From assembly GCA_964657445.1 (NCBI GenBank), contig CAZZVB010000001.1, positions 1-64,000 on the forward strand: 64,000 nucleotides of DNA, given 5' to 3'. Shown here piece by piece: positions 17,954 through 24,839 of this stretch. The first letter of the stretch is position 1; every line of letters starts with the position of its first letter. This stretch comes from LMUY01 sp964657445. GTDB lineage: Bacteria; Pseudomonadota; Alphaproteobacteria; Acetobacterales; Acetobacteraceae. The notes beneath the pieces are model-generated. The model made no database searches, was not told the origin of the DNA, and worked only from the letters and a program-made list of their open reading frames with translations. The translations under genes and the position numbers were made by a program.

Positions 17954-18949
17954 TTAGCGTATCACAATGGGGTTTAACGGCGAACCGACGGCCCCGGTGA
18001 TCGGCAGCGCCGGCGCCACGAACAGGAAGTCGTAGGTCTTGTCCGCCGCGCATTCCTGCGCCAGCACGTCGAGCTTGAAGATCTCGCCCATCGTCAGGCC
18101 CATGATCGGGATGCAGATCCAGTGCCAGGGCTGGTTGATGCCCTCCGAGTTGTTCGGCCGCACCTCGACGCCCCAGGTATCCGTCGCCACTGCCGACACC
18201 TGGTGCGCCTGCAGCCAGTCCAGCGTTTCGAAGTCGAGGCCGGGCGCGTCACCGCCGGGGTAGCCGTCCCATGACCCGGCGGCCAAACAGCGCTCCATCT
18301 GCCCGGTGCGGATCAGCAGGTGGTCGCCCCGCCCGACCGCGACGCCCTGCGACGCGCAGGCGCCGTCCAGCATGTCGTTGGTGATCGCGAACCCGTCCGG
18401 CAGCGCGTCCATCCCGAGGTGGCGCGCGATGTCGAGCAGCACGCCGCGCCCGACCATCTTCTCCTTCGTGTGGTGGATGCCGGCCTTGGCCGCGCCGAAG
18501 GACGACACCTCCCGGCAATCATAACCGTTCCACATGTGGTCGTCGAAGAAGATGTGGCCAAGCCCGTCCCAGTGCGTGCCCGCCTGCAACGGGAACAGCA
18601 CCATGTCATCGGCGGAGCGGATGCCGCGCTTGTCGAGCGTGCCGGAATACGCATCCGAACCGCTGCGCAGCATGGTATGCACCGGGTTGAAGCGTCCAAC
18701 CGGCGGGAATTTGGTCTTGCCGCCCTGCGGCCCGTCCTTGTCGTAGTTCAGCGCCAGGGAGATGACCTGCCCCTTGCGCACCAGCCCGGCGGCGCGGACG
18801 ATATCGGCGGGCGTGGTGTAGTTCAGCGTGCCGACATTGTCATCGGGCCCCCACTTGCCCCAGTTCTTCAGCCGCGCCGCCGCAGCGTCGAGCTCGGTGC
18901 GGGTGACGCGTGTCGGCTGGCCTGGCTCAGCCCGTACGTTGGTGTCCAT
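17954..18949 (-). CDS. cyclase family protein (kynurenine formamidase-like hydrolase)
   Basis: The 331-residue protein has the features of the metal-dependent cyclase/formamidase family: ISLALNYDKDGPQGG near residue 55, the metal-binding segment AGTHWDGLGHIFFDDHMWNG near 120 with its HxxxxxxH-like spacing, and DHLLIRTGQ near 200. Members hydrolyse amides, lactones or related carbonyl compounds. It is the second gene of the TetR-led operon, and its start lies inside the end of the regulator gene (23-base overlap). Together with the TTT transporter and the enolase-superfamily enzyme it suggests a ring-opening or hydrolytic step; the substrate is inference. Confidence 0.85.
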   Translation of the reverse strand: MDTNVRAEPGQPTRVTRTELDAAAARLKNWGKWGPDDNVGTLNYTTPADIVRAAGLVRKGQVISLALNYDKDGPQGGKTKFPPVGRFNPVHTMLRSGSDAYSGTLDKRGIRSADDMVLFPLQAGTHWDGLGHIFFDDHMWNGYDCREVSSFGAAKAGIHHTKEKMVGRGVLLDIARHLGMDALPDGFAITNDMLDGACASQGVAVGRGDHLLIRTGQMERCLAAGSWDGYPGGDAPGLDFETLDWLQAHQVSAVATDTWGVEVRPNNSEGINQPWHWICIPIMGLTMGEIFKLDVLAQECAADKTYDFLFVAPALPITGAVGSPLNPIVIR

Positions 18950-19643
18950 TGGTCTTTCCCCTCTGTTTGGTGTTCGGCCGTTTGGGCCGGGTTGGCGGCA
19001 CGGACCGGAAGCCCGCCGCAAGAAATGGCACCAGGTGGCGCAACGCAGCCTCGGTATCGCCGGGGTCGCACGCGCCGCCGGTCAGCGACTGGATGCGGCC
19101 CGGATCGGCCATGGTGTAGAACATGGCGCCCAGCAGGAAGTGGAACCGCCAGCCCAACTCCTCCGCAGCAAGATCGGGCAACAGGCGGTGCAGGGCGGCA
19201 ATGTAATGCTTGCTGGAGTCATCGAAGGCGCTGGCGAGGATGCGGCGGCTGAACGCCTCCGGCTCCGTCGCCAGCCGGGCGCGCAGCTTGACGAACATGC
19301 GGCCACCGAAGCGCGTCTCCGCCCCCATGGTCAGCGCCGGGCGCAGGAAGGCCTCGATCACCCGTTCCAGCGTCGGCTCGGTGATCTCGTCCAGCAGCCG
19401 CATGCGTTCTTCGGCGATCGGCTGGGCGCGGGCGGCGAAGATTTCCGCCAGCAGGTTCGCCTTCTCACCGAAATGGTAGTTCAGCGCCGCCAGGCTGACG
19501 TCGGCCGCTGCGGCGATCTGGCGGATGCTGACCGCGTGCCAGCCGTGCTCGGCAAACAACCGCTCCGCCGCGTCGATAAGGCGCTGCCTAACCGGCTTGA
19601 TCGCATCTGCATGGCCCGAAACTGTTGCGGCAGCCGCTTCCAT
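18927..19643 (-). CDS. TetR/AcrR-family transcriptional regulator
   Basis: The 238-residue protein has a TetR helix-turn-helix at about residues 18-65 (IDAAERLFAEHGWHAVSIRQIAAAADVSLAALNYHFGEK, cited in parts: RLFAEHG and LNYHFGEK). An all-helical ligand/dimer domain follows. It heads the leftward catabolic operon and is divergent from the BKACE gene. The 90-base intergenic region between them contains a perfect 12-base palindrome that is a likely operator. The natural prediction is that it represses both transcripts until it binds an intermediate. Confidence 0.92.
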   Translation of the reverse strand: MEAAAATVSGHADAIKPVRQRLIDAAERLFAEHGWHAVSIRQIAAAADVSLAALNYHFGEKANLLAEIFAARAQPIAEERMRLLDEITEPTLERVIEAFLRPALTMGAETRFGGRMFVKLRARLATEPEAFSRRILASAFDDSSKHYIAALHRLLPDLAAEELGWRFHFLLGAMFYTMADPGRIQSLTGGACDPGDTEAALRHLVPFLAAGFRSVPPTRPKRPNTKQRGKTNGHQRTG

Positions 19644-19659
19644 ATCCGCCTTGACTGGA

Positions 19660-19671
19660 ACGAACGTTCGT
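19660..19671. promoter_or_regulatory. palindromic operator candidate for the TetR regulator
   Basis: ACGAACGTTCGT is a perfect 12-base palindrome in the divergent region between the TetR gene (start 19643) and the BKACE gene (start 19733). A TTGACT (-35-like) stands at 19651-19656 and TATAGC at 19671-19676. The palindrome therefore lies between possible promoter elements for the rightward genes; their 14-base spacing is short, so the promoter call is weak. ACGAACGTTCGT-like sites are typical of TetR-family repressors. Confidence 0.6.
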
Positions 19672-19732
19672 ATAGCGTCCCTTTCAGAAGAACCAATGTC
19701 AAGTGATCCGATAGGGAGTTGCGCCGAGCATC

Positions 19733-20608
19733 ATGAGCAAGACCATCCTGAGCTGCGCCGTCACCGGCAACCAGACGACGCTGGCGCAACATCCCGGGCT
19801 GCCCTGCACGCCGGAACAGATCGCCACCGCCTGCATCGATGCCGCCAAGGCCGGCGCGGCGATCACCCATATCCACGTGCGCTATCCGGACGGGCGCCCC
19901 TCGATGGAGCTGGCGCACTATAAGGAAGTGGTGGACCGCATCCGCGACAGCAGCACGGACGTGATCATCAACCTGACCACCGGGCCGGGCCAGCGCTTCA
20001 TCCCCGGCAAGGAAGACCCGTCGGTCGCCGCACCCGGCACCACGCTGACCCACCCGATGCGCCGCGTGGAGCACGTGATCGCGCTGAAGCCGGAAATCTG
20101 CACGCTCGACCTCAACACCATGTGGTCCGGCACCTCGGCGGTGATCAACTCGCCGGAAAGCATCACCACCATGGCGAAGGCGATGAAGGAAGCCGGGTCG
20201 AAGCCGGAGCTGGAGGTGTTCGACGGCGGCGATATCCAGCTCGCCAAGATGCTGATCTCCCAGGGCGTGCTGGACAGCCCGGCACTGTTCCAGATCGTCA
20301 CCGGCATCCGCTTCGGGTTTGAGCAGACGCCGCAGACCATGGCGTACGCACGCTCGATCCTGCCGCCGGATGCGGTCTGGGCCGGGTTCGGCATCGGCCG
20401 CATGGCCTATCCGATGCTGGCGGCGGCCTTCCTGCTCGGCGGCCATTGCCGCGTCGGGCTGGAGGATGCGGTCAATCTGCGCCGGGGCGTGCTGGCGCCC
20501 GACAATGCCGCTATGGTGCGCAAGGCCGCGCACATCATCGACGAGCTCGGTGGTGAGCTGGCGACGGTGGCCGAGGCGCGGGAGATGCTGGGCCTGACGA
20601 AACACTAA
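19733..20608 (+). CDS. beta-keto acid cleavage enzyme (BKACE, DUF849 family)
   Basis: The 291-residue protein matches the DUF849/BKACE family, represented by 3-keto-5-aminohexanoate cleavage enzyme. The N-terminal strand SCAVTGNQTT, the zinc-binding HIHVR (H46 and H48), LTTGPGQRF and the late segment RVGLEDAVNLRRG are all present. These zinc enzymes condense a beta-keto acid with acetyl-CoA to give acetoacetate and a CoA ester. It is the first rightward gene from the TetR operator and is followed 20 bases later by an amidohydrolase. The particular beta-keto acid cannot be named. Confidence 0.93.
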   Translation: MSKTILSCAVTGNQTTLAQHPGLPCTPEQIATACIDAAKAGAAITHIHVRYPDGRPSMELAHYKEVVDRIRDSSTDVIINLTTGPGQRFIPGKEDPSVAAPGTTLTHPMRRVEHVIALKPEICTLDLNTMWSGTSAVINSPESITTMAKAMKEAGSKPELEVFDGGDIQLAKMLISQGVLDSPALFQIVTGIRFGFEQTPQTMAYARSILPPDAVWAGFGIGRMAYPMLAAAFLLGGHCRVGLEDAVNLRRGVLAPDNAAMVRKAAHIIDELGGELATVAEAREMLGLTKH

Positions 20609-20628
20609 ACCTAAGGGGAGGAAGCAAG

Positions 20629-21717
20629 ATGCCGACAAGGCGCAATTTCCTGCGGACGGCCGGTTTGGCCTTCTGCAGTTGCTGCATGCTGGACAACGCG
20701 AAGGCGCAGCTCGCATCGACCCGCACGCCGGTCACCGTGGCCGGCAAGCGCGTCAAGACGATCGACACGCACTGCCACTGCCTGTTCTCCGATGCGGTGG
20801 CCTTGATGGGTGACGCGGCACAATCCGTCATGCCGCCCACCAAGGGTGTCGCCGAACATTTCCTGCAACAGGATGGCGGGGTGGCGGCGCGGCTGAAGCT
20901 GATGGACGACATGGCCATCGACATGGAGGTGCTGTCCGTCAACCCCTATTGGTACAAGCAGCCGCGCGACATCGCTGCCAAGATCTGCGCCATCAACAAC
21001 GAGGCGCTGTCGCAGCTTTGCAGTGCCCATCCGGACCGTTTCGCCGCCTACGCCAGCATCGCGCTGCAATACCCGGACATGGCCGTGCAGCAACTGGACG
21101 ACGCGATGCGCAAGCAGGGCCTGAAGGGCGCCGCGATCGGCGGCACCGTGCTCGGCGAAAGCTTCTCCCAGCCGCGCTTCGACCCTGTCTGGGCCAAGGC
21201 CGAGGAGCTGGGCGCCGTGCTGTTCATCCATCCGGGCGGCGTGCCGGAGCTTGCGGCCCGCGTGGCGGGGAATGGCTGGCTGGCCAACACCGCCGCCTAC
21301 CCTCTGGAAACCACGGTGGCGCTGCAGCACCTGATCTTCGAGGGCACGCTGGACAAGTTCCCGAAGCTGAAGATCCTGTCCGCGCATGGCGGCGGGTATT
21401 TCCCGTCCTATGCGCCGCGGGCGGACCATGGCTGCTTCGTCTCGCCGCAGAACTGCAACCCTGGGATCGTGCTGAAGAAGCAACCGACCGAATACCTCAA
21501 CCAGTTGTATTTCGACTCGCTGGTGTTCACGCCGGAGGCGCTGCGGCACCTGGCCGCACAGGTCGGCGCAAGCCAGATCATGCTCGGCACCGACGCGCCC
21601 ATTCCGTGGGAGCTGCATCCCGTGGACCCCGTCATGGCGACAGCCAGCTTCAGCGACGAGGAGAAAGCCGCCATCCTGGGCGGCAATGCGATGCGCCTGT
21701 TCGGGCTGACCAGTTGA
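20629..21717 (+). CDS. ACMSD-like amidohydrolase with twin-arginine signal
   Basis: The 362-residue protein starts with a twin-arginine-like leader (TRRNFLRTAGLAFCSCCM), then the metal-binding DTHCHC (H48 and H50). The barrel follows with FIHPGG, LSAHGGGYFPSY and LGTDAPIPWE, where the last Asp is the usual catalytic one. This is the amidohydrolase-2 (ACMSD/OMPDC-like decarboxylase or hydrolase) group. The leader suggests export, which is unusual for the group and would place it in the periplasm. GGGGAGG precedes the ATG. It lies in the BKACE transcription unit. Confidence 0.88.
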   Translation: MPTRRNFLRTAGLAFCSCCMLDNAKAQLASTRTPVTVAGKRVKTIDTHCHCLFSDAVALMGDAAQSVMPPTKGVAEHFLQQDGGVAARLKLMDDMAIDMEVLSVNPYWYKQPRDIAAKICAINNEALSQLCSAHPDRFAAYASIALQYPDMAVQQLDDAMRKQGLKGAAIGGTVLGESFSQPRFDPVWAKAEELGAVLFIHPGGVPELAARVAGNGWLANTAAYPLETTVALQHLIFEGTLDKFPKLKILSAHGGGYFPSYAPRADHGCFVSPQNCNPGIVLKKQPTEYLNQLYFDSLVFTPEALRHLAAQVGASQIMLGTDAPIPWELHPVDPVMATASFSDEEKAAILGGNAMRLFGLTS

Positions 21718-21761
21718 GGCGGTTCCTAAGTCTGGGCGGGTTACCCTCCCTTCATCCACGA

Positions 21762-21891
21762 CCGTCATGCCAGGCCTCGAGCCTGGCATCCACGCCGCCG
21801 CCGGCTTTGCCAGAATGAACTCGAGCCGCAATTTTCCACGCTGGCCAGGCCGATGGAACGACCCATCCGTGGACAGGGCCCGGCATGACGG
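21762..21891. repeat. REP/RIME-like palindromic intergenic element
   Basis: The element is bounded by perfect 10-base inverted repeats, CCGTCATGCC (21762-21771) and GGCATGACGG (21882-21891). Inside the left end, ATGCCAGGC (21767-21775) pairs with GCCTGGCAT (21781-21789) across a 5-base loop. A diverged copy of the same unit is inverted at the right end. It fills most of the 192-base space between the amidohydrolase and the orphan tctC-like gene. This is the layout of short mosaic palindromic repeats such as RIME in alphaproteobacteria. Confidence 0.6.
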
Positions 21892-21909
21892 CGGCAAGAT
21901 TGGGCTCCT

Positions 21910-22908
21910 ATGCAATCGCCCTCTCCCGTGAAGAGCGGGATAGGGAGCGCATGGCCCCGCGCGCTCGTCCTGCTGCTTCTGCTGCTACCGTTCGCCGCTG
22001 CGGCACAGGATTATCCTACGCGGCAGATCCGCGTGCTGGAGCCGCTTGCGGCGGGAAGTGCCGTGGACGTCGTTACCCGGATCGTGACCGAGAAGATGGG
22101 GCTTACGCTCGGGCAAGGTCTTTATGTCGATAATCAGCCAGGCGCCGCCGGACTGATCGGCATGCGGACAGGGATGCGCTCGCCGCCCGACGGCTACACG
22201 ATCATCGCCGTCAACGACAGCGTGGTGACCGTGCTGCCGAACATGCGCGTCGATGCCGGCTACGATCCACGCAAGGATTTCACGCCGATCATCCAGCTGG
22301 TGCGCATCCATTGGGCGCTGGTCGCGAACCCGAACTTCCCAGCCACCACCGTTCAGCAGTTCATCGCGGCGGCGAAGGCAATGCCCGGCGCGATCGACTT
22401 CGCCTCCGGCGGGCAAGGCAGCCCGCAGCAGATCGGGATGGAGCTGTTCGTCCGGGCGGCCGGCATCCAGCTCGTGCACGTGCCTTACCGCGGCGCGACA
22501 CCGGCACTGAACGACGTGCTGGCGGGGCAGGTCCCGGTCATGTTCACCGCCTTGCCGACACCGTTGCCGTTCATCGCCGCGCATAAGCTCACCATTCTCG
22601 GCACCGCCGACCTGCATCGCTCGGCGACCCTGCCGGACGTGCCGACGATCGCCGAGCAGGGGCTGCCCGGGTTCGAGTTCCTGGCCTGGGGCGCGCTGCT
22701 GGCGCCACCGGGCACGCCGGCGCCGATCGTGGCCAAGCTGCAGCAGGCCGCTGCGGCGGCGCTGGCAGACCCGGCGATCCACAAGCAGCTGACCGATTTC
22801 GGCTACGACGTGGTGGGCGGCTCCTCCGACGAGCTGAAGGCGCTGATCGCCAAGGATTACGCCCAGAAAAAGGACCTGCTGCTTGCCGCCAACATCCACG
22901 CGGACTGA
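21910..22908 (+). CDS. Bug-family tripartite tricarboxylate transporter substrate-binding protein (orphan TctC)
   Basis: The 332-residue protein has a signal peptide (LVLLLLLLPFAAAAQ) and the Bug motifs YPTRQIRVLEPLAAGSAVD, VDNQPGAAGLIGM and HVPYRGATPALNDVLAGQV. It is a second TctC-type receptor in the same island but has no adjacent tctA or tctB. It either shares the TctAB at 13795-15773 or acts as a sensor, as some Bug proteins do. Its 3' end overlaps the start of the dehydrogenase gene by 26 bases, so the two are likely translated together. Confidence 0.9.
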   Translation: MQSPSPVKSGIGSAWPRALVLLLLLLPFAAAAQDYPTRQIRVLEPLAAGSAVDVVTRIVTEKMGLTLGQGLYVDNQPGAAGLIGMRTGMRSPPDGYTIIAVNDSVVTVLPNMRVDAGYDPRKDFTPIIQLVRIHWALVANPNFPATTVQQFIAAAKAMPGAIDFASGGQGSPQQIGMELFVRAAGIQLVHVPYRGATPALNDVLAGQVPVMFTALPTPLPFIAAHKLTILGTADLHRSATLPDVPTIAEQGLPGFEFLAWGALLAPPGTPAPIVAKLQQAAAAALADPAIHKQLTDFGYDVVGGSSDELKALIAKDYAQKKDLLLAANIHAD

Positions 22909-23944
22909 GCCGGCCGGCGTACTCACCGCGTTCGCGCAGCGGGCCTTCGTCGCGGTGGGCCTGCCCAGCGGCGATGCGGCGGAAGTCGCCGGGCTGATGA
23001 TCGAGGCCGATCTGGTGGGGGCGGACGCCCACGGCATCTTCCGGCTGCCGCAGTACGTTCGCCGCATCGAGGGCGGCGCCGTCAACCGCACCCCGGCGAT
23101 CACCGTGAACCGCACCGCAGCCGCGACCGCGCTGGTGGACGGCGACAACGGCATGGGCCACCTGGTGATGTCGCGCGCCGCGGACACGGCCGTTCAGCTC
23201 GCCAGCGAGTCCGGCGTCGGCTGGGTCGGCGTGCGACGCTCCAACCACGCCGGGCCAGCCTCGCTCTATGCCGCGATGCCGCTGGCGCACGGCATGGTGG
23301 GGATCTACTCCGCCGTGGCCAGCGCCAACCACATGGCGCCCTGGGGCGGGACGGACCTGCTGCTGGGCACCAACCCGCTTGCGGTGGCACTCCCGGCCGG
23401 CGACGCGCCGCCCGTGATCCTGGACATCGCCACGACCGTCGTCTCCTACGGAACGATCAAACGCTACGTCCTGCAGGGCAAGACGATGCCGGAGGGCTGG
23501 ATGATCGACCGCCGCACCGGCGCCCCGCTCACCGACCCGGCGCAGGCAGCGCACGGCGTGCTGCTGCCGATCGGCGGCTACAAGGGCGCGGGCTTGGCGA
23601 TGATGCTCGGCCTGCTGGCAGGCACGCTGAACGGTGCCGGGATCGGCCGTGACGTGGTGGACTTCAACGCCGACGACAGCAGCGAGACCAACACTGGCCA
23701 CTTCATCCTCGCCCTGGACGTGAAGCGCTTCATCGACCCGGCGTTGTTCGCCGCCGGCATCGCCGCGCATCTGGCCGAGTTGCACGGGTCCGCTCTGTTG
23801 CCCGGCGCCGGGTCGATCCGCCTGCCCGGCGAGGAGCGCGCCCGCCGCCGCGAGGAACGGGCGCGTAACGGCATTCCGCTGGTTCCGGCCTTGGTTGCCG
23901 TGCTGGACCAGCTTGGCGAGCGATTGGGGATCGGCGCGCTGTAA
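22883..23944 (+). CDS. Ldh-family (malate/L-lactate-type) NAD(P)-dependent dehydrogenase
   Basis: The 353-residue protein belongs to the Ldh_2 family (malate, sulfolactate and ureidoglycolate dehydrogenases). It shows EADLVGADAHGIFRLPQYV near the start, VDGDNGMGHLVMSRA, the nucleotide/active-site segment VGVRRSNHAGPASLYA, LLLGTNPLAVALP, ILDIATTVVSYGTI and IGGYKGAGLAMMLGLLAG. The family usually reads NSxHFG where this protein has SNHAG. It oxidises 2-hydroxy acids reversibly. The start is a TTG at 22883 inside the preceding gene, with AAGGAC upstream. It probably supplies a redox step for the compound carried by the upstream binding protein. Confidence 0.88.
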   Translation: MPPTSTRTEPAGVLTAFAQRAFVAVGLPSGDAAEVAGLMIEADLVGADAHGIFRLPQYVRRIEGGAVNRTPAITVNRTAAATALVDGDNGMGHLVMSRAADTAVQLASESGVGWVGVRRSNHAGPASLYAAMPLAHGMVGIYSAVASANHMAPWGGTDLLLGTNPLAVALPAGDAPPVILDIATTVVSYGTIKRYVLQGKTMPEGWMIDRRTGAPLTDPAQAAHGVLLPIGGYKGAGLAMMLGLLAGTLNGAGIGRDVVDFNADDSSETNTGHFILALDVKRFIDPALFAAGIAAHLAELHGSALLPGAGSIRLPGEERARRREERARNGIPLVPALVAVLDQLGERLGIGAL

Positions 23945-23966
23945 ACATTGGTTAGGCGGGGAAAGG

Positions 23967-23986
23967 GGATGGGTCTTCACCCATCC
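23967..23986 (+). terminator. hairpin after the dehydrogenase gene
   Basis: GGATGGGT (23967-23974) pairs perfectly with ACCCATCC (23979-23986) across a CTTC loop, 22 bases after the dehydrogenase stop. There is no T-tract. It separates the catabolic island from the respiratory operon. Confidence 0.5.
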
Positions 23987-24177
23987 TACAGGCGCCGAAT
24001 GTACGCCATTACGTGATTGCAGGCCGGATTGCCGGATCAGGGTGGCACGCTAAACCTTCCATCCATGAATGGCCTTCAACGCAGCGGACATGTTCTCCCG
24101 GACATGGCGCCGGCTATTCGTCCCCGCTGCGGCCGCGCCTGATGCCGGGTCAGACGGCGGCGCCCGGCGAGCCGGCG

Positions 24178-24837
24178 ATGCGCCAACTGTTCGCGCCGGG
24201 TGCGGACGCGATCCTCCGTTTGGCCGCGTTCTCGCTCGTGGGCGTCATCCTCGCGGCCAGCGTCGCCCTCTATATGTGGTCGCACGGCAATTATATCGGC
24301 GGCGTGGGCGTAGCACCGGAACAGCCTGTGCCTTTCAGCCATAAGCACCATTCCGGCGAACTCGGGATCGATTGCCGCAACTGCCACCAGCAAGTGGAGT
24401 TGATGGCGAGCGCCGGCCTGCCGCCGACGCATACGTGCATGACGTGCCATTCGGAAATCTGGTCGGAGTCCCCGATGCTGCAGCCGGTGCGCGACAGTTT
24501 TGCCCAGGACAAGCCGCTGCACTGGGTGCGCGTAAACCGCCTGCCGGACTATGTGTATTTCAATCATTCGATCCACATCGCCAAGAACATCGGCTGCTCG
24601 AGCTGTCACGGTGCGGTCGATAAAATGCAGCTCACCTACCGCGCGAACTCGTTCCGGATGGAGTTCTGCCTCGACTGCCACCGCAATCCGGCAAGCTATG
24701 TCCGCGCGCCGGACCAGATCTGGAACATGGAGTGGCAGCCGCCGGACGATCAGGCAGCCCGCGGCGCCCAATTGGTAAAGGACCTGCACATCCTCGGGCC
24801 GCAAGAGCTGTCCGATTGCTCGATCTGCCACCGGTGA
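24178..24837 (+). CDS. actA: alternative complex III pentahaem cytochrome c subunit ActA
   Basis: The 219-residue protein has one membrane segment (about residues 12-34) and five CxxCH haem sites: C66-H70, C87-H91, C140-H144, C164-H168 and C214-H218. That haem number, the N-terminal anchor and the position at the head of an act gene cluster identify ActA, which passes electrons from ActB toward the monohaem cytochrome. I chose the ATG at 24178 because homologues start shortly before the membrane helix; an in-frame ATG at 24142 is possible. The stop lies two bases before actB. The protein faces the periplasm. Confidence 0.92.
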   Translation: MRQLFAPGADAILRLAAFSLVGVILAASVALYMWSHGNYIGGVGVAPEQPVPFSHKHHSGELGIDCRNCHQQVELMASAGLPPTHTCMTCHSEIWSESPMLQPVRDSFAQDKPLHWVRVNRLPDYVYFNHSIHIAKNIGCSSCHGAVDKMQLTYRANSFRMEFCLDCHRNPASYVRAPDQIWNMEWQPPDDQAARGAQLVKDLHILGPQELSDCSICHR

Positions 24838-24839
24838 GA

